This document shows, piece after piece, positions 19,661 through 27,695 of a stretch of DNA of 64,000 nucleotides. Position 1 is the stretch's first letter. Each line of letters starts with the position of its first letter. Position numbers and translations under genes: made by a program. The notes beneath the pieces were generated by a model that searched no databases, was not told the origin of the DNA, and saw only the letters and a program-made list of their open reading frames with translations. The stretch covers positions 1 through 64,000 of the forward strand of contig JBFMCS010000014.1 in NCBI GenBank assembly GCA_040754315.1, in the 5' to 3' direction. This stretch comes from Bacillota bacterium. Lineage in GTDB: Bacteria; Bacillota; Sulfobacillia; DUSP01; JBFMCS01.

Positions 19661-20916
19661 TCAGCGACTCGCTGGACCTTGGCCCCTAGGGCCGTGAGTT
19701 TGCTTTCCAGGCCTTCATATCCCCTGTCTATGTGCTTTATCCCATAGATTTCGGTGTCCCCCTGGGCGCTCAGGCTCGCAATGAGGAGGGCGGCTCCTCC
19801 CCTCAGGTCGTTAGCGGTCACTGGCGCACCATAGAGGATGTCAACCCCCTCCACAATCGCTGTCCTGCCATCTACTTTAACGCTGGCGCCCATGCGAATC
19901 AACTCATTGGCATAACTAAAACGATTATCGTACATGGTTTCCTGGATCATGCTGACCCCGTCGGCCTTGGCCATGACCGCCACCAAGGGTTGCTGCAGGT
20001 CGGTGGGGAAGCCCGGATAGGGCAGTGTCTTTGCGTTCACGGCCCTGGGCTTCTCGTCCGCAATCACCCTGACGGAATCCCCCAGGTCCTCCACGGCGGC
20101 CCCCATCTCCGATAGTTTCGCCAAGATGGATTCCAGGTGCTTTGGTATGACGTTCTCCACCGTGACGTCCCCCCGGGTGGCAACCCCTGCCAGGAGGATG
20201 GTACCAGCCTCAATCTCATCGGGAATGACAGGGTGATGGGTGCCCCGGAGCTCCTGGACGCCCTTGATCCTTATGATATCGGTACCCGCACCCTGGACCC
20301 GGGCTCCCATGGCGTTTAGGTAGTTGGCCAGGTCCACAATGTGGGGTTCCTTGGCGGCGTTCTCAATGATGGTGGTACCATGTGCCAGGGTGGCTGCCAG
20401 CATGATGTTGACGGTGGCGCCCACGCTGACCACATCCAGGTAGATGGAGGCTCCCGTGAGGCATGGGGCGTGGATCTTCACGATCCCGTGTTCAAGCACA
20501 ACCTCGGCCCCCAGGGCTCGAAACCCCTTGATATGCTGGTCTATGGGCCTGAGCCCGATATCACAGCCCCCGGGCATGGCCACCTCCGCCCTGCCGAACT
20601 TGGCCAGGAGGACCCCTAGGAGGTAGTAGGAAGCCCTAAGGCGACGGACCAGCTCGTATGGGGCCTCCCAGGCCTTGAACCCGTTGGGGTTAATGATTAC
20701 CTTCGACCCCTCATTGAACTCTATCTGGGCTCCCAGGGACTGGAGGATATCGGCGAAGATGGTTACGTCCTTTATGGCGGGAACATTCTCCAGCGTGCTG
20801 GTATCAGAGGCCAGGAGGGCCGCAGGGAGGCTTGCCACCGATGAGTTCTTGGAGCCTGACACAAGCACCCTCCCGTGGAGTCTTCTTCCTCCTTGGACCA
20901 CGAATTTGTCGCTCAA
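19657..20916 (-). CDS. murA: UDP-N-acetylglucosamine 1-carboxyvinyltransferase
   Basis: 419-residue MurA, transferring enolpyruvate to UDP-GlcNAc in the first committed step of peptidoglycan synthesis. The GSKNSS motif (K23) and the catalytic cysteine C118 in PGGCDIGLRPIDQH are present; the Cys predicts fosfomycin sensitivity. TTG start at 20916 preceded by GAGGG. Its place inside the wal operon, where Bacillus has walJ, is a notable variation and links WalRK to precursor synthesis. Whether another murA copy exists elsewhere cannot be seen. Confidence 0.96.
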   Translation of the reverse strand: MSDKFVVQGGRRLHGRVLVSGSKNSSVASLPAALLASDTSTLENVPAIKDVTIFADILQSLGAQIEFNEGSKVIINPNGFKAWEAPYELVRRLRASYYLLGVLLAKFGRAEVAMPGGCDIGLRPIDQHIKGFRALGAEVVLEHGIVKIHAPCLTGASIYLDVVSVGATVNIMLAATLAHGTTIIENAAKEPHIVDLANYLNAMGARVQGAGTDIIRIKGVQELRGTHHPVIPDEIEAGTILLAGVATRGDVTVENVIPKHLESILAKLSEMGAAVEDLGDSVRVIADEKPRAVNAKTLPYPGFPTDLQQPLVAVMAKADGVSMIQETMYDNRFSYANELIRMGASVKVDGRTAIVEGVDILYGAPVTANDLRGGAALLIASLSAQGDTEIYGIKHIDRGYEGLESKLTALGAKVQRVAE

Positions 20917-20931
20917 ATCACATCGCCCTCT

Positions 20932-21798
20932 CTAGGGAACAATGGACACGGGACCCTCCAGGTCACCAGTGTAGGCATTTACATAAAGGGTATCACCGGT
21001 CCGGGTCCTGATTCGCCACACCGGCGGGGCCTCCCACTGGGTGGCGTTGTAGGCTTCGCTGTAGTAGCCCAAGGTCACGGCCTCTACTGTTGTGTCCCGC
21101 CCCAAGGCCTCCAGGCACTTCAACAAGGCATCCGTGGCGGCCAGCACCTGTTTGGGCTTCCCGCTGGGACCTGCCGGGGAGAACCACACAAACAGCACAG
21201 CCTCAACCCCACCAGGCCCAACCACAACTGAGATTTGCCCGCCGTAAATGGGATATCCCTGGTACTCCTGGTAGTACTGGACTATGTGCCTGTCTGACTT
21301 CTCGTCGTACGCCACGTAGTCAGGCCGGGCACCGGGAGGGAGCCCTCCCCTCTGGCTCCAGAACTCCTGGGCCTGCTCGCGGGCCAAGGCCTGGGCAACC
21401 TGGGTGGCGTCCTGAGTCCTTACCTTCCGGGAGTAAAGGAGGACGCCGTTCTCATACCTGGTAAGGCTCTCCAGGGAGTTCTCCAGCACCACCCTTCCAT
21501 CAGCCTTCTCCGAGCGACGAACCTCTCCTTCCTCTTCAAAGAACAACGCCAGGGCTTGGCTCTCCGTCATCTCCTGGTGCCTCAGGAGGATCAGTGACAT
21601 GGCTGGCGCCCTCCGGGGCACCGTAGCAGCCAGCAGCACACCCTGCGAGGCGAGATCCTGGGCGGCTGCCTCCACTTGCTGCAGGGTCACCAGGGTCATA
21701 CTGCCTCGCACCGGATCCGACAATAGCCGGTAGCCCAAGAATACATTGAAAAGCGTGTATGCTATGATCAGTAACGTCTTGGCCCGCGACCAGTCCAT
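20932..21798 (-). CDS. walI: WalI (YycI)-like regulator of WalK
   Basis: 288 residues with one N-terminal membrane segment (about 5-22, WSRAKTLLIIAYTLFNVFL) and an extracytoplasmic domain. The opening resembles YycI, and the C-terminal half has the repeated fold of the YycH/YycI superfamily, ending VYVNAYTGDLEGP-like. In Bacillus, WalI and WalH bind the WalK membrane region and restrain its kinase. The call rests on topology, size and position directly after walH. ATG start at 21798. Confidence 0.75.
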   Translation of the reverse strand: MDWSRAKTLLIIAYTLFNVFLGYRLLSDPVRGSMTLVTLQQVEAAAQDLASQGVLLAATVPRRAPAMSLILLRHQEMTESQALALFFEEEGEVRRSEKADGRVVLENSLESLTRYENGVLLYSRKVRTQDATQVAQALAREQAQEFWSQRGGLPPGARPDYVAYDEKSDRHIVQYYQEYQGYPIYGGQISVVVGPGGVEAVLFVWFSPAGPSGKPKQVLAATDALLKCLEALGRDTTVEAVTLGYYSEAYNATQWEAPPVWRIRTRTGDTLYVNAYTGDLEGPVSIVP

Positions 21799-21807
21799 GC
21801 GCGGTCC

Positions 21808-23151
21808 CTACCTCTCCCTGATGTCAACGATACTACCGGTGTGCGCGTCTACCAACACCGGCCTTTCCCCCTCCATGGTAACCACCCACACTGGCACTGC
21901 AAGCCCCTTCAGGTCCTCCCCTGCCTTAACCCAGTATCCCAGGTAGACATCGGTGACGGTTCCCTCCAGCCTCACATCCTGCCCATCAACTACTGCCCTT
22001 ATGGCGTCAAGTGGCCTGATGACCCGGCCGGCGGGGTGCTGTTCACCCACGGGACACAGCACATTCCTGCGGTACCCCGCCACCTCCTGGCCACCCACGG
22101 ATACCTCCAGGGGAAAGCCGCTGGAAATGACGGGCCTTGAGTCAATGGTGTAGGAAAACCGCAGGCTAAGTCCCTCAGCCATCCCTCCCAGGAGCGTTGG
22201 GCTCCAGCTGGTGAGAAAGGGGTTCTCCGGCCAGGAACCATGCTGGGCAACGAAATCCACTGACTTCCTCAGCGCCTCGGCCAGGTTAGGGAACTCGGGG
22301 CCAATGTCGGTGAAGGGTGTCGCGTATTCCAGGCCGCCCCAGGGATAGACCCTGAGACCGATGCTGCCGTCGGTGTATATGATGGCCCCGTCCCTCTCCT
22401 CGATCCGCCGGACCACCGAGGGATCCACAAAAAACCCCGCCAGGATGGCCTGGACGTCGGCGGCCTCGGCCTCCAGGCTAAGCGCCGCAGCCTCGGGTGA
22501 GGCCACGGGCAAGAACACGCCGTCGGACACCCCAACCCCGGCTGCCTCTCCCGGCATGAGCCACGCTCCATCCCCAGGGCCAGGGGGGCTCAGGGTGAGG
22601 GCCTCCTTCAGCACCTGCGCGTCTACCATGAGATTGATAACTTTGTAGCTCCCGGGCGAGGTCCTCACAAAGGCCCTGTTGCCGGCGGTTGTCAGGAAGA
22701 ACCTGGATGTGGGAAAATCCCAACCCGCCGGGGCTTCAATGCCCATGTAGTCCAGCCACTGGGAAAAGGGCAGCGCCACCGCCAGCATGAACTCTATCCC
22801 AACGCCCTGGCGGCGAGCCCTGTCGGCCTCATCACCCCCGGCGGTGCCAGCGAGTTCTCCCATGACAAAGGTGAGGGGCCTGCCCTCGTTCCAGGCCTCA
22901 TCGTAGCCGGGTGTCCCCCGGGACAAGAGTGAGAAGGCGCCATTGCCGTGGTGGCTGGCGATCCTTGAGGGCATGAGGAAGTCCCCCGGGTTAACATCTG
23001 ACCTTACAGCCACTTCCATACCCGAGGTGGGCTCCCCGGAGACATAACGACCCGGAAAACCAAACCACATGTAGCCTGTGAGAAAAACACTTGCAACCAC
23101 ATGAACTGCCAGGATCACGCTTTTTGCAGTCTCAAGCTGGTTTTCCTTCAT
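21808..23151 (-). CDS. walH: WalH (YycH)-like regulator of WalK
   Basis: About 447 residues: one N-terminal membrane segment (about 8-28) and a long extracytoplasmic part, the length and topology of YycH. The protein ends LVDAHTGSIVDIRER, echoing the end of WalI. It lies between walK and walI, the canonical place. Start: ATG 23151 is preferred by protein similarity; ATG 23175 is possible, and either overlaps the 3' end of walK. Sequence conservation in this family is low, so confidence rests mainly on context. Confidence 0.75.
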   Translation of the reverse strand: MKENQLETAKSVILAVHVVASVFLTGYMWFGFPGRYVSGEPTSGMEVAVRSDVNPGDFLMPSRIASHHGNGAFSLLSRGTPGYDEAWNEGRPLTFVMGELAGTAGGDEADRARRQGVGIEFMLAVALPFSQWLDYMGIEAPAGWDFPTSRFFLTTAGNRAFVRTSPGSYKVINLMVDAQVLKEALTLSPPGPGDGAWLMPGEAAGVGVSDGVFLPVASPEAAALSLEAEAADVQAILAGFFVDPSVVRRIEERDGAIIYTDGSIGLRVYPWGGLEYATPFTDIGPEFPNLAEALRKSVDFVAQHGSWPENPFLTSWSPTLLGGMAEGLSLRFSYTIDSRPVISSGFPLEVSVGGQEVAGYRRNVLCPVGEQHPAGRVIRPLDAIRAVVDGQDVRLEGTVTDVYLGYWVKAGEDLKGLAVPVWVVTMEGERPVLVDAHTGSIVDIRER

Positions 23152-24943
23152 GGGAATCCACCAACCTCGCGGCATCCGCCCTAAGGGTGAAGGTCACAAT
23201 GGTGCCCTCTCCCATTTCGCTCTTTATCTCTACCTGGCCGCCGTGGGCCTCAACGATCTGCCGGGCGATGCTAAGCCCGAGCCCGGTACCTCCCAGCTGT
23301 CGTGACCTTGCCTTGTCGACCCGGTAGAACCGGTCGAAGATCCTGGGAATCTCCTCCTTGGGAATGCCGATGCCGTTGTCCTTCACAGACACCCGGTACC
23401 AACCGTCTGCCTGGAGGATGGAGATCCTGACATCTCCCCCCTCCGGCGTGAACTTTATGGCATTCGAGATGAGGTTCATCACCACCTGCTGGATCCTCTC
23501 CCGGTCTCCCAGGGCTGTCAAGGGCCCGGGGGGCGCCTCTATGCTCACTGCCATCCCACGCTTCTTGGATTGAACCGCCAGCGCCTCAACGGCATCGCGA
23601 ATGGCCCCTGCCAGTGAGAAGGGTTTCATCTCCAGGTTGGCGCCCTCGTAGTCCAGTGTAGACAGGTCAAGGAGGTTGTTCACCAGGCGTACCATCCGAT
23701 CCGTCTCCTCGTCCACAACCTCGAGGAAGTGGGGCCTCAGGTCCCGGTCCTCCATGGCACCGTCCAGGAGGGTCTCCACGTAGCTCTTGATGGTGGTCAG
23801 GGGTGTCCGGAGCTCGTGAGACACATTGGCCACGAACTCCTTCCTGAGGGACTCAAGCCGCTCCTGGTCGGTGATGTCCTGGAACACCACCACGGTGCCG
23901 GCAAGGCGCCCGTCCTCATTACGCAAGGGGGCAAACTGCGCCCTGAGCGCCCTGTAGACTGGTCTCCTCAGGGTTATTTCCTGGGAAATACCCCGGTATC
24001 CCTTGAGTGTCTCCCGGAGGGCATCCTCTGAGAGGATGTCCCCGAGCACCTCTGACACGGGCTTGCCCACGGTCTTCTCAGGACGCACTCCCACCATTCG
24101 AGCAGCCGCCGGGTTGGCAATGAGTACACGTCCCTCGTGGTCCAGGGCTAGGATACCATCGGCCATGTGGGTGAGTATTGCCTCCAGCTTCGCCTTCTCG
24201 CCCGATATCTCGCTGAGGGTCTCCTTGAGCCTGAAGGCCAGGTGGTTGAACATCCTGGCCAGCTGGCCTATCTCGTCCTCGGACCTCACCTCAATGGCTT
24301 GTTCAAAATCACCAGAGGCCATCATGGCCGCCTTCGAGGTGACCTCCTTGATAGGCCTGGTTATTGTTCTCGCCAAGCCAAAGCCAAGGATGGCAGTGAC
24401 CGCCAGGGCCACGGCGGTGGCGGAGAACAGGATGGAACGCACATCCCCCAGGGTACCGTATATCTCCTCCAAGGAGCCGATAAGATAGACGGCTCCTACC
24501 ACCTGGTTGCCCGAGAGTACAGGGACAGCCACGTGGAGATGACGCTCCCCCGTGGATGCTTGCACCCGGACCTCCTCGCTCCTGGTACCCGCGAGCGCCC
24601 TTGCAACATCGGTCTGGTTCGCCTTCTGGCCGAAGGCCTCCCGGGTGCCAGATGACGCCAGCATGAGGCCAGCCGTGCTGAAGACGGCGATCTCCAAGCC
24701 TGCCTGGTGGCCGAAGTCCACCAGCATCTTGTCGGCGAATCCCTCTTCTGACGCACCCACCAGGTACCTGTCCATGAAGCCCGCCAGGAGCTGTCCCTGC
24801 GAACCGACGGTATCGGTGAAACCCGTGATGTAGTAGCGTTCCAGTGACTGCAGGAGGTAGAATCCCACCAGCTGCATGGCCAGCAGGATCATCAGCAGGT
24901 AGATCAGAGCGAGCCTCCACTGGACGCTCTTAAGAGTAAGCAT
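23132..24943 (-). CDS. walK: Sensor histidine kinase WalK
   Basis: About 603 residues in WalK order: membrane segment near 12-31, extracytoplasmic sensor domain, second membrane segment near 172-194, HAMP (about 195-247), PAS (about 252-360), HisKA with the phosphorylated histidine in VSHELRTPLTT at about 376, and the HATPase domain with NLISNAIKF, DNGIGIP and GGTGLGL. It phosphorylates WalR to control cell-wall turnover genes. ATG 24943 has GAGG 6 nt upstream; a TTG at 24949 overlapping the walR stop is the alternative. Confidence 0.94.
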   Translation of the reverse strand: MLTLKSVQWRLALIYLLMILLAMQLVGFYLLQSLERYYITGFTDTVGSQGQLLAGFMDRYLVGASEEGFADKMLVDFGHQAGLEIAVFSTAGLMLASSGTREAFGQKANQTDVARALAGTRSEEVRVQASTGERHLHVAVPVLSGNQVVGAVYLIGSLEEIYGTLGDVRSILFSATAVALAVTAILGFGLARTITRPIKEVTSKAAMMASGDFEQAIEVRSEDEIGQLARMFNHLAFRLKETLSEISGEKAKLEAILTHMADGILALDHEGRVLIANPAAARMVGVRPEKTVGKPVSEVLGDILSEDALRETLKGYRGISQEITLRRPVYRALRAQFAPLRNEDGRLAGTVVVFQDITDQERLESLRKEFVANVSHELRTPLTTIKSYVETLLDGAMEDRDLRPHFLEVVDEETDRMVRLVNNLLDLSTLDYEGANLEMKPFSLAGAIRDAVEALAVQSKKRGMAVSIEAPPGPLTALGDRERIQQVVMNLISNAIKFTPEGGDVRISILQADGWYRVSVKDNGIGIPKEEIPRIFDRFYRVDKARSRQLGGTGLGLSIARQIVEAHGGQVEIKSEMGEGTIVTFTLRADAARLVDSHEGKPA

Positions 24944-24945
24944 TG

Positions 24946-25632
24946 TCAACCTCGCTTGAAGTAGTAGCCAACCCCTCGCTTGGTCTGGACGTACTCAGGC
25001 TCAGAAGGGTCATCCTCGATCTTCTCCCGGAGTCTCCGGACGGTGACATCCACTGTCCGGGTATCGCCGAAGTACTGGTACCCCCAGACCTCATCCAGGA
25101 GCGCCTCCCGGGTGAATATCTGGCCGGGGTGAGCCGCGAGGAAGCGCAGGAGCTGGAACTCCTTCTGGGACAGGGGAACGGCCTGCTCCCCCTTGCGGAC
25201 CTGGTAGGTGTCGAGGTCAACGATGAGATCACCCGACTTTATCACCCTTGGGCCTTGCCCTCCAGGGCTGGAGGCCCTCCTGAGGATTGCCTTGACCCGG
25301 GCCACCAGCTCCCGGGGGCTGAAGGGCTTTGTGACGTAGTCATCAGCCCCGAGCTCCAGGCCGAACACCTTATCAACCTCTTCCTGCTTTGCGGTAAGCA
25401 TGAGTATTGGCACGTGAGACCTCCGCCGGATCTCCTGGCACACCGCGAACCCATCCATCCTGGGCAGCATGATGTCCAGGATAACTAGATCCGGCCGGTC
25501 CTCCTCCGCTCGCTGGAGCGCCTCCCGGCCGTCATTTGCCACGCTAACCTGGTATCCCTCTTTCTCCAGGTTGAACTTGATGATGTCTGCGATGGGTTTC
25601 TCGTCGTCAACTACCAGGACTTTGAAGGACAC
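24946..25632 (-). CDS. walR: Response regulator WalR
   Basis: 228-residue OmpR-type regulator. The receiver domain has the acidic pair at 9-10, phospho-acceptor D53 (LDIMLP) and the lysine in TKPFSPRE. The C-terminal winged helix ends KRGVGYYF, with VRRLREKIEDDP as recognition region. GTG start at 25632 with GGGAGG 9 nt upstream. It heads the wal operon walR-walK-walH-walI-murA-htrA-rlmH, transcribed toward the PBP gene, and shares its 550-bp upstream region with the divergent lysA riboswitch. Confidence 0.95.
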   Translation of the reverse strand: MSFKVLVVDDEKPIADIIKFNLEKEGYQVSVANDGREALQRAEEDRPDLVILDIMLPRMDGFAVCQEIRRRSHVPILMLTAKQEEVDKVFGLELGADDYVTKPFSPRELVARVKAILRRASSPGGQGPRVIKSGDLIVDLDTYQVRKGEQAVPLSQKEFQLLRFLAAHPGQIFTREALLDEVWGYQYFGDTRTVDVTVRRLREKIEDDPSEPEYVQTKRGVGYYFKRG

Positions 25633-25857
25633 GTGTATCTACCTCCCGGCGCTTCTCTGGGCCTATTCGCCCCAGGACACCCGTTTTCCTGCCCAGGGGC
25701 CTTTTGCCGCCCAGCGGGCACTGGGGCTCGCCACCTGCGCTCCCAGGGGCCGTGCGCGACAAAGGACAGGCTACTTCCGGGGCCACCCTGCTTAACCGGG
25801 GCGTAGCGCCGGGGGAGAAGCCTGGATAAGGCCTCATGGGTAGCCTGGAACTGCTAT
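25633..25857. other. Intergenic region upstream of walR
   Basis: This is the space between the walR start and the lysA promoter. A promoter for walR must lie here or in the lysA promoter region, but I see no good -35/-10 pair on the minus strand. Confidence 0.4.
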
Positions 25858-25886
25858 TTGACAACCCGGCCCTGCCCCGCTATTAT
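25858..25886 (+). promoter_or_regulatory. Sigma-A promoter of lysA
   Basis: A perfect TTGACA (25858-25863), exactly 17 nt, then TATTAT (25881-25886). Transcription should begin near 25893, just upstream of the lysine riboswitch. Confidence 0.85.
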
Positions 25887-25907
25887 GTAGGACAAAGCAT
25901 AACGTGA

Positions 25908-26160
25908 ACCTCACTCTCAAGAAAGGGTGAGGTAGAGGCGCGGGGTACCATGAGTAGGGCCGCAGGGTGGCACCAGTGACCGGTCAGAAAGGGGTCCCCG
26001 CCGAAATCCCGTCTTGGGCCAGCCAAGCGGGGTTGGGCCTGCGTCCGAACAGGTGCAGGACTGTCACCGGGGGAGAGCCCCGCTTACCCGGTGGAGAGCT
26101 ATCTCACTTGGGGACATTGAGGGTGACTCTGGGCACCCACAGGGTGCCTTATTGTCTTTC
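25908..26160 (+). ncRNA. Lysine (L-box) riboswitch
   Basis: The aptamer spans about 25927-26107. P1 is GTGAGGTAG (25927-25935) with CTATCTCAC (26099-26107), nine pairs with one G-U. Conserved L-box pieces are AGGTAGAGGCGC, CCGCCGAAAT in the middle, GGACTGTCACC and TGGAGAGCTATCT at the 3' side. A hairpin with U-rich tail follows at 26132-26160. High lysine should stabilise P1 and favour termination, lowering lysA expression. A 5' segment ACCTCAC (25908-25914) can pair with the 5' strand of P1 and compete with it. The downstream gene, lysA, makes lysine, as expected. Confidence 0.93.
26132..26160 (+). terminator. Riboswitch-controlled intrinsic terminator
   Basis: GGCACCC (26132-26138) pairs with GGGTGCC (26142-26148) across an ACA loop, followed by TTATTGTCTTT. 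It lies between the L-box aptamer and the lysA ribosome site. GGGTG at 26121-26125 could pair with CACCC of the stem and act as part of an antiterminator; that is inference. Confidence 0.75.
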
Positions 26161-26179
26161 GAAGGGAGGAGAGTGAGTC

Positions 26180-27526
26180 ATGGTTTTGCCCGAGACTATG
26201 GCGGTGAATGCTCTAGGGGAACTCGTTATTGGCGGGGAGACTGCAGGAGACCTCGCCCGCCGCTTCGGTACGCCCTTGCTGGTGTACGATGAGGAACTAA
26301 TCCGAAAGCGTTGCAGGGAGTACATGACCGCTCTTGCCCGGTCCTATCCGAGGTTCTTCGTGGCCTTCGCGGGAAAGGCCTTCATGACCCAGGCCACAGC
26401 AGTGATCATGGCCCAGGAGGGTCTCGGCCTCGACCTGGTCTCCGGAGGAGAGATCTACACGGCGCTCAAGGCGGGTTTTTCGCCAGACAGGATCCAGTTC
26501 AACGGCAACAACAAGAGCGACCATGAGCTCTCCATGGCGGTCAAGGCCGGTATAGGGCGGGTTATCGCCGACGGCTTCCAGGAACTCTACGCCCTGGACG
26601 AGATAGCCAGGGCACACGGTGTCGTCCAGGACATACTCCTCCGCGTCACACCTGGCGTGGAGGCTCACACCCACGAATATACCCAGACAGGACAGGAGGA
26701 TTCCAAGTTCGGGTTCTCCGTGGGAGACGGCAGCGCCCTGGAGGCCGTGGCCCAAGCCCTGTCCCTGCCGGGCCTCTCTCTCAGGGGGATACACTGCCAT
26801 GTGGGTTCCCAGGTGCTGGACCTCTCGCCGTTTCGCCTAGCCGCTGCGATCATGATGGATTTCCGTGCCCGCATCTACCAGGAGACCGGTGCTCTGCTGG
26901 ATGAGGTGAACCTGGGAGGAGGCCTCGGAATCCGCTACCAGGATTGCGATGCACCCCCCAGGATCCAGGACTATGTGGACGCGGTGAGCCAAGCCGTCCG
27001 GGAGGCCTGCCGCCGCCATTCACTGCCCCTACCCGTGCTCCAGCTGGAGCCCGGGCGTTCTGTTGTAGGCGAAGCAGGAGTCACCCTTTACACTGTTGGC
27101 ACGATCAAGGAGATCCCCGGGCTTCGCACCTACGTGAGCGTTGACGGGGGGATGACGGATAACCCGAGACCCGCCCTGTACGGTGCGCGATACAGCGCCA
27201 TCCTTGCCCAGCGGGCAAAGGAGGATCCCGCCAGGCAATACACCATAGCGGGGCGCTGCTGTGAGTCCGGTGATGTGCTGATCTGGGATATTGACTTGCC
27301 TGAGGTAACTAGGGGCGATATTCTCGCGGTTTTCTCTACAGGGGCCTACCACTACTCAATGGCATCCAACTACAATCGATGCCCCAAACCCACAGTGGTG
27401 CTGGTGAGCCAGGGTATGGCAGACCCCATCGTGGAGAGAGAGACCTACGAGGACCTGGTGGCAAAGGACCGGATCCCTGCGCGCCTGCGGAAAGGGGTAG
27501 AAGCCACGGGAAGGGCGTGTTCCTGA
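26180..27526 (+). CDS. lysA: Diaminopimelate decarboxylase
   Basis: 448-residue PLP enzyme of fold type III, converting meso-diaminopimelate to L-lysine, the last step of lysine synthesis. Visible: K66 that binds PLP (FAGKAF), HCHVGSQ, the phosphate loop LGGGLGIRY, EPGRSVVGEAG, and CCESGD with the catalytic Cys contributed across the dimer. ATG 26180 follows GAAGGGAGGAG. The upstream L-box strongly supports the assignment. It is monocistronic, ending at the hairpin at 27558-27579. Confidence 0.96.
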   Translation: MVLPETMAVNALGELVIGGETAGDLARRFGTPLLVYDEELIRKRCREYMTALARSYPRFFVAFAGKAFMTQATAVIMAQEGLGLDLVSGGEIYTALKAGFSPDRIQFNGNNKSDHELSMAVKAGIGRVIADGFQELYALDEIARAHGVVQDILLRVTPGVEAHTHEYTQTGQEDSKFGFSVGDGSALEAVAQALSLPGLSLRGIHCHVGSQVLDLSPFRLAAAIMMDFRARIYQETGALLDEVNLGGGLGIRYQDCDAPPRIQDYVDAVSQAVREACRRHSLPLPVLQLEPGRSVVGEAGVTLYTVGTIKEIPGLRTYVSVDGGMTDNPRPALYGARYSAILAQRAKEDPARQYTIAGRCCESGDVLIWDIDLPEVTRGDILAVFSTGAYHYSMASNYNRCPKPTVVLVSQGMADPIVERETYEDLVAKDRIPARLRKGVEATGRACS

Positions 27527-27547
27527 CGACCCCTCGCTCACCCCAGG

Positions 27548-27579
27548 AAAAAAGGGCGGGTGGTACGGGCGTACCACCC
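27548..27579 (-). terminator. Terminator between convergent lysA and M23 genes
   Basis: A perfect 9-bp stem GGGTGGTAC (27558-27566) and GTACCACCC (27571-27579) with a 4-nt loop. Read on the minus strand it is followed by GCCC and six T (27548-27553), so it is a good terminator for the M23 gene. It may also slow transcription from lysA, though on the plus strand no T-run follows. Confidence 0.75.
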
Positions 27580-27695
27580 AACGCATTATGTTAAGAGGGG
27601 GTCAAGAACCTAGGTCATCATTCCAGAAAAAAGTATACCGGGCCAATGTTACAGCCCGGTTACGCCTTCATTAAGGATGTGTAACAATTCTCGAC

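Noticed and set aside
25963-25976. GGGTGGCACC resembling a T-box antiterminator
   Set aside because: It lies inside the L-box aptamer, which fits the surrounding sequence fully, and no T-box specifier stem is present.
27558-27579. GGGTGGTAC stretch resembling a T-box
   Set aside because: It is one arm of a simple perfect hairpin after lysA with no aminoacyl or amino-acid gene downstream on that strand.
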